From: COE1 sp045579665
GTDB lineage: Bacteria; Bacillota; Clostridia; Lachnospirales; Lachnospiraceae
Direction of reading: 5' to 3'
Assembly: GCA_045579665.1 (NCBI GenBank)
Contig: JAZNMO010000144.1
Span: 1-15,731 of the forward strand
Length of the DNA stretch: 15,731 nt
Shown: positions 1 to 4,963 of the stretch, in pieces
How the letters are laid out: each line of letters begins with the position of its first letter
How positions within the stretch are numbered: position 1 is the first letter of the stretch
Notes under the pieces: generated by a model
What the model saw: the letters and a program-made list of their open reading frames with translations, nothing else
Told to the model about the DNA's origin: nothing
The model's database searches: none
Made by a program: the position numbers and the translations under genes

Positions 1-157
1 TTAGCTGACCTAGAGCCTGTAGCACTGTTAGCTGACCAATCGCCTGTAGCACTGTTAGCTGACCTAGAGCCTGTAGCACTGTTAGCTGACCAATCGCCTG
101 TAGCACTGTTAGCTGACCAATCGCCTGTAGCACTGTTAGCTGACCTAGAGCCTGTAG
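1..157. repeat. Six tandem 27-bp repeats of two types, coding
   Basis: Units begin at 1, 28, 55, 82, 109 and 136; the sixth diverges after 157. All share ttagctgacc at the start and cctgtagcactg at the end. They differ only in a five-base cassette, tagag (type A) or aatcg (type B), in the plus-strand order A B A B B A. The period is exactly nine codons in the minus-strand gene, and the cassette changes the dipeptide Ser-Arg to Asp-Trp. The array continues off the window, so the copy number is unknown. Confidence 0.95.
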
Positions 158-518
158 ATTCTAAAATTTCCCCTTTTTCTTCTGAATTATTACTCTTCTC
201 ACATCTTGCTTTTATGTACTCAATAGATGCCTTTACCATTCCGGCAATATTTATTGACGCACCAATCTTAATTTTTGTAGAGCAAATCTTTGTGTCATCA
301 TTATCTCTATCAATATCACCACTCTGTTCTACTTCGTGAAATACTGATTCTGCAGGATTGTAATATTCAAAAACATCAAGCGGATATTCGCAAGCATGAA
401 ATCCTTCATTACAAGCTATAGCGTTTTCGGTTTCATACTCCTTTCCTTCCTCAAATTGAAATCCTCTACAAGTCATATCCTTGTTAAAACCTTTATAAGA
501 TTTAATTACTTCACTCAT
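1..518 (-). CDS. Phage protein, DUF7666-like head with nonapeptide repeat tail (C-terminus outside window)
   Basis: The reading frame starts at ATG 518, behind GAGGAAAG on the minus strand, and stays open to the window edge, giving 172 codons. The N-terminus (MSEVIKSYKGFNKDMTCRGF) and the stretch NEGFHACEYPLDVFEYY around residues 39-55 match my memory of the DUF7666 family of small phage proteins; this is recognition by eye, not a search. After an acidic, lysine-rich linker (about residues 105-120) the protein becomes a perfect nine-residue repeat, SATGSRSAN or SATGDWSAN, encoded by 27-bp DNA repeats. Short Gly/Ser/Ala/Thr repeats of this kind usually form beta-solenoids. It is the last visible gene of the leftward early group, 85 bp after the 77-aa gene. 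The function is unknown. The head assignment is moderate; the repeat tail is certain. Confidence 0.8.
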   Translation of the reverse strand, partial: MSEVIKSYKGFNKDMTCRGFQFEEGKEYETENAIACNEGFHACEYPLDVFEYYNPAESVFHEVEQSGDIDRDNDDTKICSTKIKIGASINIAGMVKASIEYIKARCEKSNNSEEKGEILESTGSRSANSATGDWSANSATGDWSANSATGSRSANSATGDWSANSATGSRSA

Positions 519-570
519 TCGCTTTCCTCACTCTCTCTTGACAAATGTCATATTATCCGTTAAAATAGAC

Positions 571-639
571 AAAAATAGCATAGTAATGTTATTAAGTAGC
601 ACTCATGATACTTTGGTTGGTTGGTTGAGTGCTATTTTT
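571..639 (-). promoter_or_regulatory. Two nested, mutually exclusive inverted repeats between early genes
   Basis: A 10-bp perfect inverted repeat pairs AAAAATAGCA (571-580) with TGCTATTTTT (630-639). Inside it a 9-bp perfect repeat pairs TAGCACTCA (597-605) with TGAGTGCTA (626-634). Both structures use the same bases at 630-634, so only one can form. In minus-strand RNA the outer structure ends in a U-run, as a terminator would. The stop codon of the 77-aa gene (603-605) lies in the inner stem. This could be an intergenic terminator or attenuator. The plus-strand RNA also has a U-run after the inner stem, so the acting direction is not settled. Confidence 0.45.
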
Positions 640-836
640 CTGTTTACAGTTCTTTGAAATCTCACCAAGCGTCTAACTTTACGCTTGTGTTCTTCAACGT
701 GCCATTCGATGGAACATACAATCCCGAATACCACCATTGTTATTGCTATGTACACCAACATTCCATATTGATTTAATGAAGTGTTGGTGAAAACGTGTCC
801 TGAAGCTAACATGGAAATTACTATGTTCTTAAGCAT
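603..836 (-). CDS. Small single-pass membrane protein, 77 aa, unknown function
   Basis: The start at 836 is supported by AAAGGAG about 10 nt upstream. It overlaps the end of the 40-aa gene by 8 bp, which suggests coupled translation. One strong membrane segment, about residues 26-43 (MLVYIAITMVVFGIVCSI), is followed by a basic, histidine- and arginine-rich tail (EEHKRKVRRLVRFQ), so the C-terminus is probably cytoplasmic by the positive-inside rule. I do not recognise the family. It sits in the leftward early group of tiny genes. Possible roles include superinfection exclusion or another membrane effect on the host, but only position and topology support that. Confidence 0.7.
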   Translation of the reverse strand: MLKNIVISMLASGHVFTNTSLNQYGMLVYIAITMVVFGIVCSIEWHVEEHKRKVRRLVRFQRTVNRKIALNQPTKVS

Positions 837-951
837 CCTTTTTTTCTCCTTTCACTTTAGTAATTGTAATTTGTGGTTTCTTAAATCCAAGCTGTTCAGC
901 ATATAGCTTTAGTAAAAATTCCTTTGCGTGATATACTTGCTTTTCTGTCAT
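829..951 (-). CDS. Small hypothetical phage protein, 40 aa
   Basis: The peptide begins MTEKQVYHAKEFLLKLYAEQ and ends in a lysine-rich tail (VKGEKKDA). The start at 951 has a near-perfect AAAGGAGG 7 nt upstream, one of the best ribosome-binding sites in the window. Its last codons contain the ribosome-binding site and start of the 77-aa membrane gene. The N-terminal half looks like one amphipathic helix. There is no signal peptide or membrane segment. I do not recognise a function; position in the early group argues for a phage accessory protein. Confidence 0.75.
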   Translation of the reverse strand: MTEKQVYHAKEFLLKLYAEQLGFKKPQITITKVKGEKKDA

Positions 952-1004
952 ATAAATACCTCCTTTTGTGGTTAGTATTGCCAATTATCTCTTGATTACT
1001 CAAA

Positions 1005-1154
1005 TTACTGATTAGACTTATCAGAATCATTTTCGCGTTCTTTAACGATTGCCATACCCTCGGTTACACCAAGAATGTAATTCTGGTCTTTTTCATCAAG
1101 TCCAGTAAACTTATCGCAAAGCGTTTTTAAAGTTTCCTTTTCTCTTTCTGACAT
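1005..1154 (-). CDS. Small hypothetical phage protein, 49 aa
   Basis: The start at 1154 has AGAAAGGAAG about 8 nt upstream. The peptide begins MSEREKETLKTLCDKFTGL, followed by DEKDQNYILGVTEGMAIV and a charged tail. Similar short proteins with the pattern LDEKDQ.YILGVTEGMA are, as I recall, common in Clostridia prophages near the repressor; I know of no demonstrated role. It is probably helical and cytoplasmic. It is divergent from the plus-strand 124-aa gene (58-bp gap) and about 50 bp upstream of the 40-aa gene on the same strand. Confidence 0.75.
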   Translation of the reverse strand: MSEREKETLKTLCDKFTGLDEKDQNYILGVTEGMAIVKERENDSDKSNQ

Positions 1155-1158
1155 ACAA

Positions 1159-1187
1159 TTCACTTCCTTTCTTAAATGTGATATACT
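1159..1187 (+). promoter_or_regulatory. Candidate promoter for the 124-aa membrane gene
   Basis: TTCACT (1159-1164), 17 bp, TATACT (1182-1187). The -10 box is good and the -35 box is moderate (4 of 6). It lies 26 bp before the start at 1213. A small dyad, ACTCCT (1185-1190) with AGGAGT (1199-1204), overlaps the end of the -10 box and includes the Shine-Dalgarno of the downstream gene. Confidence 0.45.
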
Positions 1188-1212
1188 CCTAAATAAAAAG
1201 GAGTTTTTACTA

Positions 1213-1587
1213 ATGAAACAACAAATTGATTTTGATAATATTGAGCTTTCTTTTTATGAGCGGTTAGTATTGAAAACAATACCTATATTCAAATCAGCAT
1301 TCTTTTATAGAAAAAATACAATCAATGATTTGCTAAATATTGGTCTTATAGCACCTAGCCACGAAGTAAAATTCAAGCATTTCTGCTATAAAGTAACTCA
1401 TAATGGCAAAATGTATTTTCGTTATAAAAGAAAACGGATGATTATTTTTTTGGTGCCAGTTACCATTTCCGTAATCGCCCTGCTCGCCGCATACGATATT
1501 GTATATATCAAATGGCTTCATGAATTATTATTAAAATCAATGTCACTACTGAAAACCATGTTGGAAAGTTTGGGAATTTCCACATAA
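1213..1587 (+). CDS. Winged-helix-like protein with C-terminal membrane segment, 124 aa
   Basis: The start at 1213 follows AAAGGAG at 1198-1203. Residues about 10-75 read like a compact winged-helix domain: LSFYERLVLKTI, then NDLLNIGLI (recognition-helix-like), then strands with KVTHNGKMYFRYKRKR. A hydrophobic segment follows (about 76-94, MIIFLVPVTISVIALLAAY), then an amphipathic tail. Proteins with this small DNA-binding-like head and one membrane helix occur near lysogeny genes in Clostridia prophages, as I recall. Immunity-linked or exclusion roles are possible but unproven. It runs on the repressor strand although its neighbours run leftward. Its last 80 bp overlap a minus-strand 45-codon frame. 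Confidence 0.75.
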   Translation: MKQQIDFDNIELSFYERLVLKTIPIFKSAFFYRKNTINDLLNIGLIAPSHEVKFKHFCYKVTHNGKMYFRYKRKRMIIFLVPVTISVIALLAAYDIVYIKWLHELLLKSMSLLKTMLESLGIST

Positions 1588-1645
1588 ACCATTCCAAAAG
1601 TGTTTTCCTTGGCTCGAACAAAAACCAATGTATGAATTTTTTCAT
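1508..1645 (-). CDS. Candidate 45-aa membrane protein, first gene of the leftward transcript
   Basis: The frame starts at ATG 1645 behind GAGGTG, 4-5 nt upstream, and ends at TGA 1508-1510. It begins MKKFIHWFLFEPRKTLLEWF, is unusually rich in Trp and Phe, and has a hydrophobic segment near the end (about residues 33-41, VVTLILIII). A strong leftward promoter (1691-1719) points at it with a leader of about 40 nt, which is the main support. Against it, 80 of its 138 bases are antisense to the 124-aa gene. It stands where a cro-type gene would be expected but has no HTH. Confidence 0.5.
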   Translation of the reverse strand: MKKFIHWFLFEPRKTLLEWFMWKFPNFPTWFSVVTLILIIIHEAI

Positions 1646-1677
1646 GCGTCACCTCGCTTTTTGCTTACTTGTTATTG

Positions 1678-1705
1678 ATTAACTGATATTACTATATCAC
1701 TTAAT
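1678..1705. promoter_or_regulatory. Candidate repressor operator, 28-bp imperfect palindrome
   Basis: ATTAACTGATAT (1678-1689) is separated by TACT from ATATCACTTAAT (1694-1705). Eleven of twelve arm positions pair. It covers the -10 box (1691-1696) of the leftward promoter, so bound repressor would block early transcription. The half-site core TGATAT recurs at 1749-1754 and 1760-1765, 11 bp apart, around the repressor's own -10 box, which suggests autoregulation. A longer direct repeat, 1674-1690 against 1739-1755, matches at 14 of 17 bases. Confidence 0.6.
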
Positions 1706-1719
1706 GATGTTTGAGTCAA
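1691..1719 (-). promoter_or_regulatory. Leftward early promoter of the lysogeny switch
   Basis: On the minus strand TTGACT (1719-1714), 17 bp, TATAGT (1696-1691): close to the sigma-A consensus with ideal spacing. Transcription should start near 1684 and run into the 45-aa frame and the other small early genes. Its -35 box lies 20 bp from that of the repressor promoter, back to back, and the -10 box sits inside the candidate operator. Confidence 0.75.
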
Positions 1720-1739
1720 TAGTTTTTTGCTTATTTTTA

Positions 1740-1768
1740 TTGACTGAATGATATTTTTATGATATTAT
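1740..1768 (+). promoter_or_regulatory. Repressor promoter
   Basis: TTGACT (1740-1745), 17 bp, TATTAT (1763-1768), 22 bp before the repressor start. Two direct TGATAT half-sites (1749 and 1760) lie in the spacer and overlap the -10 box, so the repressor may control its own promoter. Confidence 0.75.
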
Positions 1769-1790
1769 GCATTGTGAAAGGAGTGATTAT

Positions 1791-2147
1791 ATGAAAGATA
1801 GAATAAAGGAAATCAGAAAAAATAATAAATTAACTCAGCAAGATTTTGCAGATAGATTAGGAATAAAACAAAATACTGTTGCGTCTTATGAAATGGGAAG
1901 AATTGGAATAAGTGATGCGGTAATAACATCTATTTGCAGAGAATTTTCGGTTAATGAAGAATGGTTGAGAACTGGAACCGGAGATATGTTTAAGAAGCGT
2001 TCAAGAAACCAAGAAATTCTTGCTTTTGCCAATCAGTTAATGGAAAGTAGGGATGATGCATTTAGCAAGCGTTTCACTCTTGCACTATCTAAGTTGAGTG
2101 AAGAAGAATGGTCTTTGTTGGAAAAAATAATCGATAGCATAAAATAA
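1791..2147 (+). CDS. Lysogeny repressor, HTH_XRE family, 118 aa
   Basis: An N-terminal helix-turn-helix of the lambda-repressor/XRE type spans about residues 5-60: IRKNNKLTQQDFADRLGI, then recognition-helix region KQNTVASYEMGR (26-37), then FSVNEEWLRTGTGDMF, a signature of Clostridia phage repressors. Residues 70-118 are helical and charged (LSEEEWSLLEKIIDSIK), probably for dimerisation. There is no S24 peptidase domain, so RecA-stimulated self-cleavage is not expected. I chose ATG 1791 because GAAAGGAG lies 8 nt upstream; an upstream ATG at 1767 falls inside the -10 box. It should bind the operator between the divergent promoters and maintain lysogeny. It ends in a terminator. Confidence 0.88.
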   Translation: MKDRIKEIRKNNKLTQQDFADRLGIKQNTVASYEMGRIGISDAVITSICREFSVNEEWLRTGTGDMFKKRSRNQEILAFANQLMESRDDAFSKRFTLALSKLSEEEWSLLEKIIDSIK

Positions 2148-2172
2148 AGAGGGCTTTTCAGTCCTCTTTTTT
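2146..2172. terminator. Bidirectional terminator between repressor and 40-aa gene
   Basis: AAAGAGG (2146-2152) pairs with CCTCTTT (2163-2169) around a 10-nt loop. The plus-strand RNA continues in six U residues and the minus-strand RNA in a U-rich stretch. It overlaps both stop codons, as expected for two short convergent genes. Confidence 0.8.
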
Positions 2173-2280
2173 AATGTTTACTATGCATTTTTTAATTTGT
2201 TCCAATATCCATATATCAGTAATATCGCTTAATTCGTTTATTATTTCTTCCTTTAATCTGCTTTCGCTATCCTCATCCAT
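2158..2280 (-). CDS. Small hypothetical protein, 40 aa, convergent with the repressor
   Basis: The start at 2280 has AGAAAGGA about 8 nt upstream. The peptide begins MDEDSESRLKEEIINELSDI and continues through WILEQIKKCIVNIKKED; it looks like two short charged helices. It has its own promoter-like sequence (2328-2356) and shares the terminator with the repressor. Tiny helical proteins of this type are frequent next to phage repressors; I cannot assign a function. An antirepressor-like or regulatory role would be a guess from position only. Confidence 0.6.
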   Translation of the reverse strand: MDEDSESRLKEEIINELSDITDIWILEQIKKCIVNIKKED

Positions 2281-2327
2281 ATTAAACATCCTTTCTGCAA
2301 AAACAACAATCGAAATTCCCTAAAGGA

Positions 2328-2356
2328 ATTATAACACATCGCACCCCAAAAAGCAA
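2328..2356 (-). promoter_or_regulatory. Promoter for the 40-aa gene, extended -10
   Basis: The minus strand reads TGTTATAAT, a perfect extended -10 with TATAAT at 2333-2328, and TTGCTT at 2356-2351 with a 17-bp spacer. Just downstream a perfect 6-bp dyad, AATTCC (2314-2319) with GGAATT (2325-2330), overlaps the -10 box and start region and could be a small operator. The leader to the start at 2280 is about 40 nt. Confidence 0.6.
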
Positions 2357-2428
2357 ACACTTGTTCTATTTTCACTCTCCTTTTTTATTTTACTATTCTC
2401 TTAAGTTATATATTATTTTATTTGTATC

Positions 2429-2457
2429 TTGTTTATATATATTAATCATGTTATTAT
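2429..2457 (+). promoter_or_regulatory. Weak candidate promoter facing the structured non-coding region
   Basis: TTGTTT (2429-2434), 17 bp, TATTAT (2452-2457). The surrounding sequence is very AT-rich, where such matches arise by chance. The interest is that the predicted start, near 2464, falls just before a run of GC-rich hairpins. Confidence 0.35.
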
Positions 2458-2463
2458 TTTTTA

Positions 2464-2640
2464 AAGGGTGAGGGAGCAACATATAAAATGCTACCCCCTC
2501 TTGGGTTGAGGGTTGTCCTATTCAAGACACCTTAATCATACAACTTCATACTGAAAAAATAAATAAAATCACATTGCGAAAGTTCGACAAAAATAAATAA
2601 AAATCCCACTCCTGCGGTAACAAGAATGGGATTCCCTTTT
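2464..2640 (+). ncRNA. Candidate structured small RNA between repressor and attP
   Basis: The interval 2281-2739 has no convincing protein frame apart from the signals listed here. Within it a GC-rich island (2466-2531) stands out from AT-rich flanks. GAGGG (2470-2474) and AGCA (2475-2478) can pair with TGCT (2489-2492) and CCCTC (2496-2500); the same CCCTC can instead pair with GAGGG (2508-2512). A third hairpin pairs GGTTGTC (2511-2517) with GACACC (2526-2531), with one bulge. A terminator-like stem closes the region at 2602-2633. The strand is uncertain: the promoter-like boxes favour plus, but the U-run after the last stem is better on minus. I recognise no known RNA family. Confidence 0.35.
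2602..2633 (-). terminator. Strong minus-strand terminator beside attP
   Basis: AATCCCA (2602-2608) pairs with TGGGATT (2627-2633). Read on the minus strand the stem is followed by TTTTTATTTATTTTTG, a good U-run; the plus-strand tail (CCCTTTT) is weaker. After integration at the adjacent attP-like site it would stop host transcription from entering the immunity region. Confidence 0.65.
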
Positions 2641-2649
2641 GGTATTTAA

Positions 2650-2700
2650 GCTATGGAAGATAACCTAAATATATCACAATATTTATTATATCTTCCTAGC
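2650..2700. other. Candidate phage attachment site (attP) for the serine integrase
   Basis: Two arms, GGAAGATA (2655-2662) and TATCTTCC (2689-2696), are perfect inverted repeats. They extend outward to GCTA (2650-2653) and TAGC (2697-2700) with one bulged T. Nearer the centre TAAATAT (2666-2672) and ATATTTA (2679-2685) also pair, around a 6-bp middle, ATCACA. Large serine integrases use attP sites of about 50 bp with dyad symmetry, often next to the int gene. This dyad is 51 bp long and ends 39 bp before the int start. The alternative is an operator controlling int. Confidence 0.6.
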
Positions 2701-2739
2701 TGAATATAGTCAACCAAATTTTGGAAAGGAAGATAAAAT

Positions 2740-4092
2740 ATGATTAACTGTGCTATTTATCCACGAAAATCTAAACAAGTTGATAATTCCGACAGCATGG
2801 ATGTACAAATAGATATGTGTATTCGGTATCTCAATGACAAATACGGAAAAGACAATTACAATGTGACAATATATGATGGGGACTACGGCATCACCGGGCA
2901 TTCCACCAAGCAAAGAAAAGATTTCCAACGAATGATGAGTGATATATCTGCCGGAAAGATTCAGCTTGTACTGATACAACGCTATGACAGAATCGCAAGA
3001 AATACCAGGGATTTCTGCAACCTATACCACGATATGGAAATAAACGGATGCGACCTTGTTTCCGTTAGTCAGCAAATCGACACAACAACTCCTTATGGTA
3101 GAAATTTTATGTATATGCAAGCATCTATGGCAGAATTAGAATGGGCATTGACTTCTGAAAGACGAAAAGACGCAAATAAATACGCAAGGTCTATAGGAAA
3201 ATGTACCCTTGCCAATCATAGCATACCTTACGGATATAAAGCTGAAGTGATAGATGGCATAAGACGGATGGTTAAGGACCCGGCAAAGGAAGAAATTGTT
3301 GCGGATCTGTTTGATTACTACAACAAATATCGCAACTACACAGCTACCGCACGATACATTAATGGAAAATACTCTGAAACACTTGATATGCGAAGAGTGA
3401 GAAATATTATACAATCACCTTTTTACTACGGAACATATGACAGAAATCAAAGCTTTTGCGAACCTTATTTGACTAAGGAGCAATGGGATAAATTACAAGA
3501 TAAACGTACTGTAATTAAATTTGACGAAAACAAGCGTACAGAGATATTGTTTGGTGGAATGATACGCTGTCCAGAATGCAATAGGCTTATGCGGTCTTGT
3601 CAGAAAAAGCATAAAAACCAAAGGCGATTTAGGTATTTTCATTGCGAATATTCTGCACAAGGTTTATGTGGATATAAAAGGGTAAAGTCTGAATTGTTGA
3701 TTGAAGAAATGCTGATAAAAAAGATTGATGATTACATGGGTAATATTGATGCTACCATAAATGAAGCGGAAGCAAAGAAAAAACAAATTGTTGACAATAC
3801 AAAGAAATATCAACAAGAATTGGACAGGCTTAACACAATGTTCTTAAAAGGGCGAATAAGCGAAAAAACCTACGATACGGAGTATTTAAGGCTAAATGAT
3901 TTAATCGCGCAAAATAAGGCTTTAACGCAAGCACAAGGGTGTTCTACACCATTGCAAACTGTATTTGTCGGAAATTGGAAAGAAATATACAATAACTTAA
4001 ACAAATTGCAAAAGAAATTGTTTTGGAGAGAGGTTGTAAAACAGATTATAGTTGATGAAAATATGAATGTGACAGAGGTTATATTTAATTAG
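2740..4092 (+). CDS. int: Large serine recombinase (phage integrase), 450 aa
   Basis: It catalyses site-specific integration between attP and a host attB through a covalent serine intermediate. The N-terminal resolvase domain (about residues 1-150) contains YPRKS with Ser11 as the nucleophile, the DYGITG motif (48-53), and RYDRIAR (81-87) holding conserved arginines. The recombinase domain follows (about 155-260). A zinc ribbon is marked by CPEC (277-280) and a second pair at Cys302 and Cys310. A coiled-coil insertion of about residues 336-400 (KKYQQELDRLNTMFLKG) matches the CC motif used to regulate directionality. The length is normal and complete. The start at 2740 has GGAAAGGAAG upstream. 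An attP-like dyad lies just 5' and a terminator just 3'. No excision factor is evident among the neighbours. Confidence 0.95.
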   Translation: MINCAIYPRKSKQVDNSDSMDVQIDMCIRYLNDKYGKDNYNVTIYDGDYGITGHSTKQRKDFQRMMSDISAGKIQLVLIQRYDRIARNTRDFCNLYHDMEINGCDLVSVSQQIDTTTPYGRNFMYMQASMAELEWALTSERRKDANKYARSIGKCTLANHSIPYGYKAEVIDGIRRMVKDPAKEEIVADLFDYYNKYRNYTATARYINGKYSETLDMRRVRNIIQSPFYYGTYDRNQSFCEPYLTKEQWDKLQDKRTVIKFDENKRTEILFGGMIRCPECNRLMRSCQKKHKNQRRFRYFHCEYSAQGLCGYKRVKSELLIEEMLIKKIDDYMGNIDATINEAEAKKKQIVDNTKKYQQELDRLNTMFLKGRISEKTYDTEYLRLNDLIAQNKALTQAQGCSTPLQTVFVGNWKEIYNNLNKLQKKLFWREVVKQIIVDENMNVTEVIFN

Positions 4093-4098
4093 AAAAAG

Positions 4099-4150
4099 TG
4101 GCATACCTTAATTACACTTCGCTTGAGCGACATGCATTTTAGGTATGCCA
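4099..4150. terminator. Bidirectional terminator between integrase and endolysin
   Basis: TGGCATACCT (4099-4108) pairs perfectly with AGGTATGCCA (4141-4150). The 32-nt loop carries a small inner hairpin (CGCT with AGCG). The plus-strand tail is TTATTTTTAC and the minus-strand tail is CTTTTTCT, so it can serve both convergent genes. Confidence 0.85.
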
Positions 4151-4156
4151 TTATTT

Positions 4157-4963
4157 TTACTCTTTTTTAAGCAATCCGGCAACTAACAAATTGTACATTT
4201 GTGTATTCTGTGCCGCTGTGCCAACGTATCCGCTAATGTTATTAGCTTTTGCAATCAATTTTCTGTGGGAATATGACGCATCCAAGCCTAAAACGTTCAT
4301 AGCGTTTGACAATGTTGTTTTTGCACCTGTGTAGCGTGGATAATATACCTCTGTGGCTTTGTTATTGTCGATTTCAGACACTTTCAAAGGTTCAAGGCTA
4401 AATTGTTCCACTATGAAAGTAATAAGCCCTATTGCGGTCTTTTTGGCGTGTTCTTCTGACAGAATAATCGGCACATCTGTTTGGGAATCCATAAAGCCAT
4501 TTTCAATTAAGAAAGCAGGCATTTTGGTATTTTTAATCACATAGAAAGCTTTTTTGATTACTTGCTGACTTCTGTTGCCATAAAGCCTTGTTTCGTCTGT
4601 TATGTAATTATATAGCTTTTGTGCTTGGTCTCTACGCTTGATATTGCTTGAATAGTAAAATACTACCGTTCCTCCATCAACACCGCCATTGATACCGGCA
4701 TTGTGGTGCATGGATATGTACGCATCTGCTCCGGCCTTGTTTGCCATGTTTACCCTTGTTGCTAATGGAATATCTTTCTGACCGGTGGTATCGTCTACTC
4801 TTAGAATCTTAACATCGTAATTAGCTGTCAATTCAGTTTGTACCATGTCCATTATTCTATCATTAAGCACCCATTCCGGTGTAGCGGCATACCCATTAAG
4901 AGTAATCCGCTTTCCTGCTGTGTATCTGCCATGTCCGGCATCTAACGCAATGATTTTACTCAT
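4157..4963 (-). CDS. Endolysin, N-acetylmuramoyl-L-alanine amidase (Amidase_3)
   Basis: It cleaves the amide bond between MurNAc and L-Ala in peptidoglycan at the end of infection. The zinc site reads as His11 in LDAGHG, Glu30, and His86 in SMHHN; the catalytic glutamate is Glu154 in FLIENGF. The catalytic domain covers about residues 1-190. A linker leads to a C-terminal domain (about 206-266) starting YYPRYTGAK with GTAAQNTQMYNLL, a repeat-like cell-wall-binding module I have seen in Clostridia phage endolysins. There is no signal peptide, so release depends on the holin. Its start overlaps the holin end by 8 bp, and GAGGAAACGG in the holin tail serves as ribosome-binding site. Confidence 0.93.
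   Translation of the reverse strand: MSKIIALDAGHGRYTAGKRITLNGYAATPEWVLNDRIMDMVQTELTANYDVKILRVDDTTGQKDIPLATRVNMANKAGADAYISMHHNAGINGGVDGGTVVFYYSSNIKRRDQAQKLYNYITDETRLYGNRSQQVIKKAFYVIKNTKMPAFLIENGFMDSQTDVPIILSEEHAKKTAIGLITFIVEQFSLEPLKVSEIDNNKATEVYYPRYTGAKTTLSNAMNVLGLDASYSHRKLIAKANNISGYVGTAAQNTQMYNLLVAGLLKKE

Noticed and set aside
1..157. CRISPR-like array at the left edge
   Set aside because: Units are contiguous 27-bp repeats with no unique spacers and keep an open reading frame, so they are coding repeats.
1767..1790. Upstream in-frame ATG for the repressor
   Set aside because: It lies inside the -10 box of the repressor promoter and has no Shine-Dalgarno; ATG 1791 has a good one.
2398..2451. 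Short minus-strand frame of about 18 codons in the AT-rich gap
   Set aside because: No ribosome-binding site and AT-driven composition.
4090..4092. Possible TAG recoding, since both integrase and the 148-aa gene end in TAG
   Set aside because: Reading through the integrase TAG would translate a strong terminator, and the other genes use ordinary TAA or TGA stops; nothing else supports recoding.
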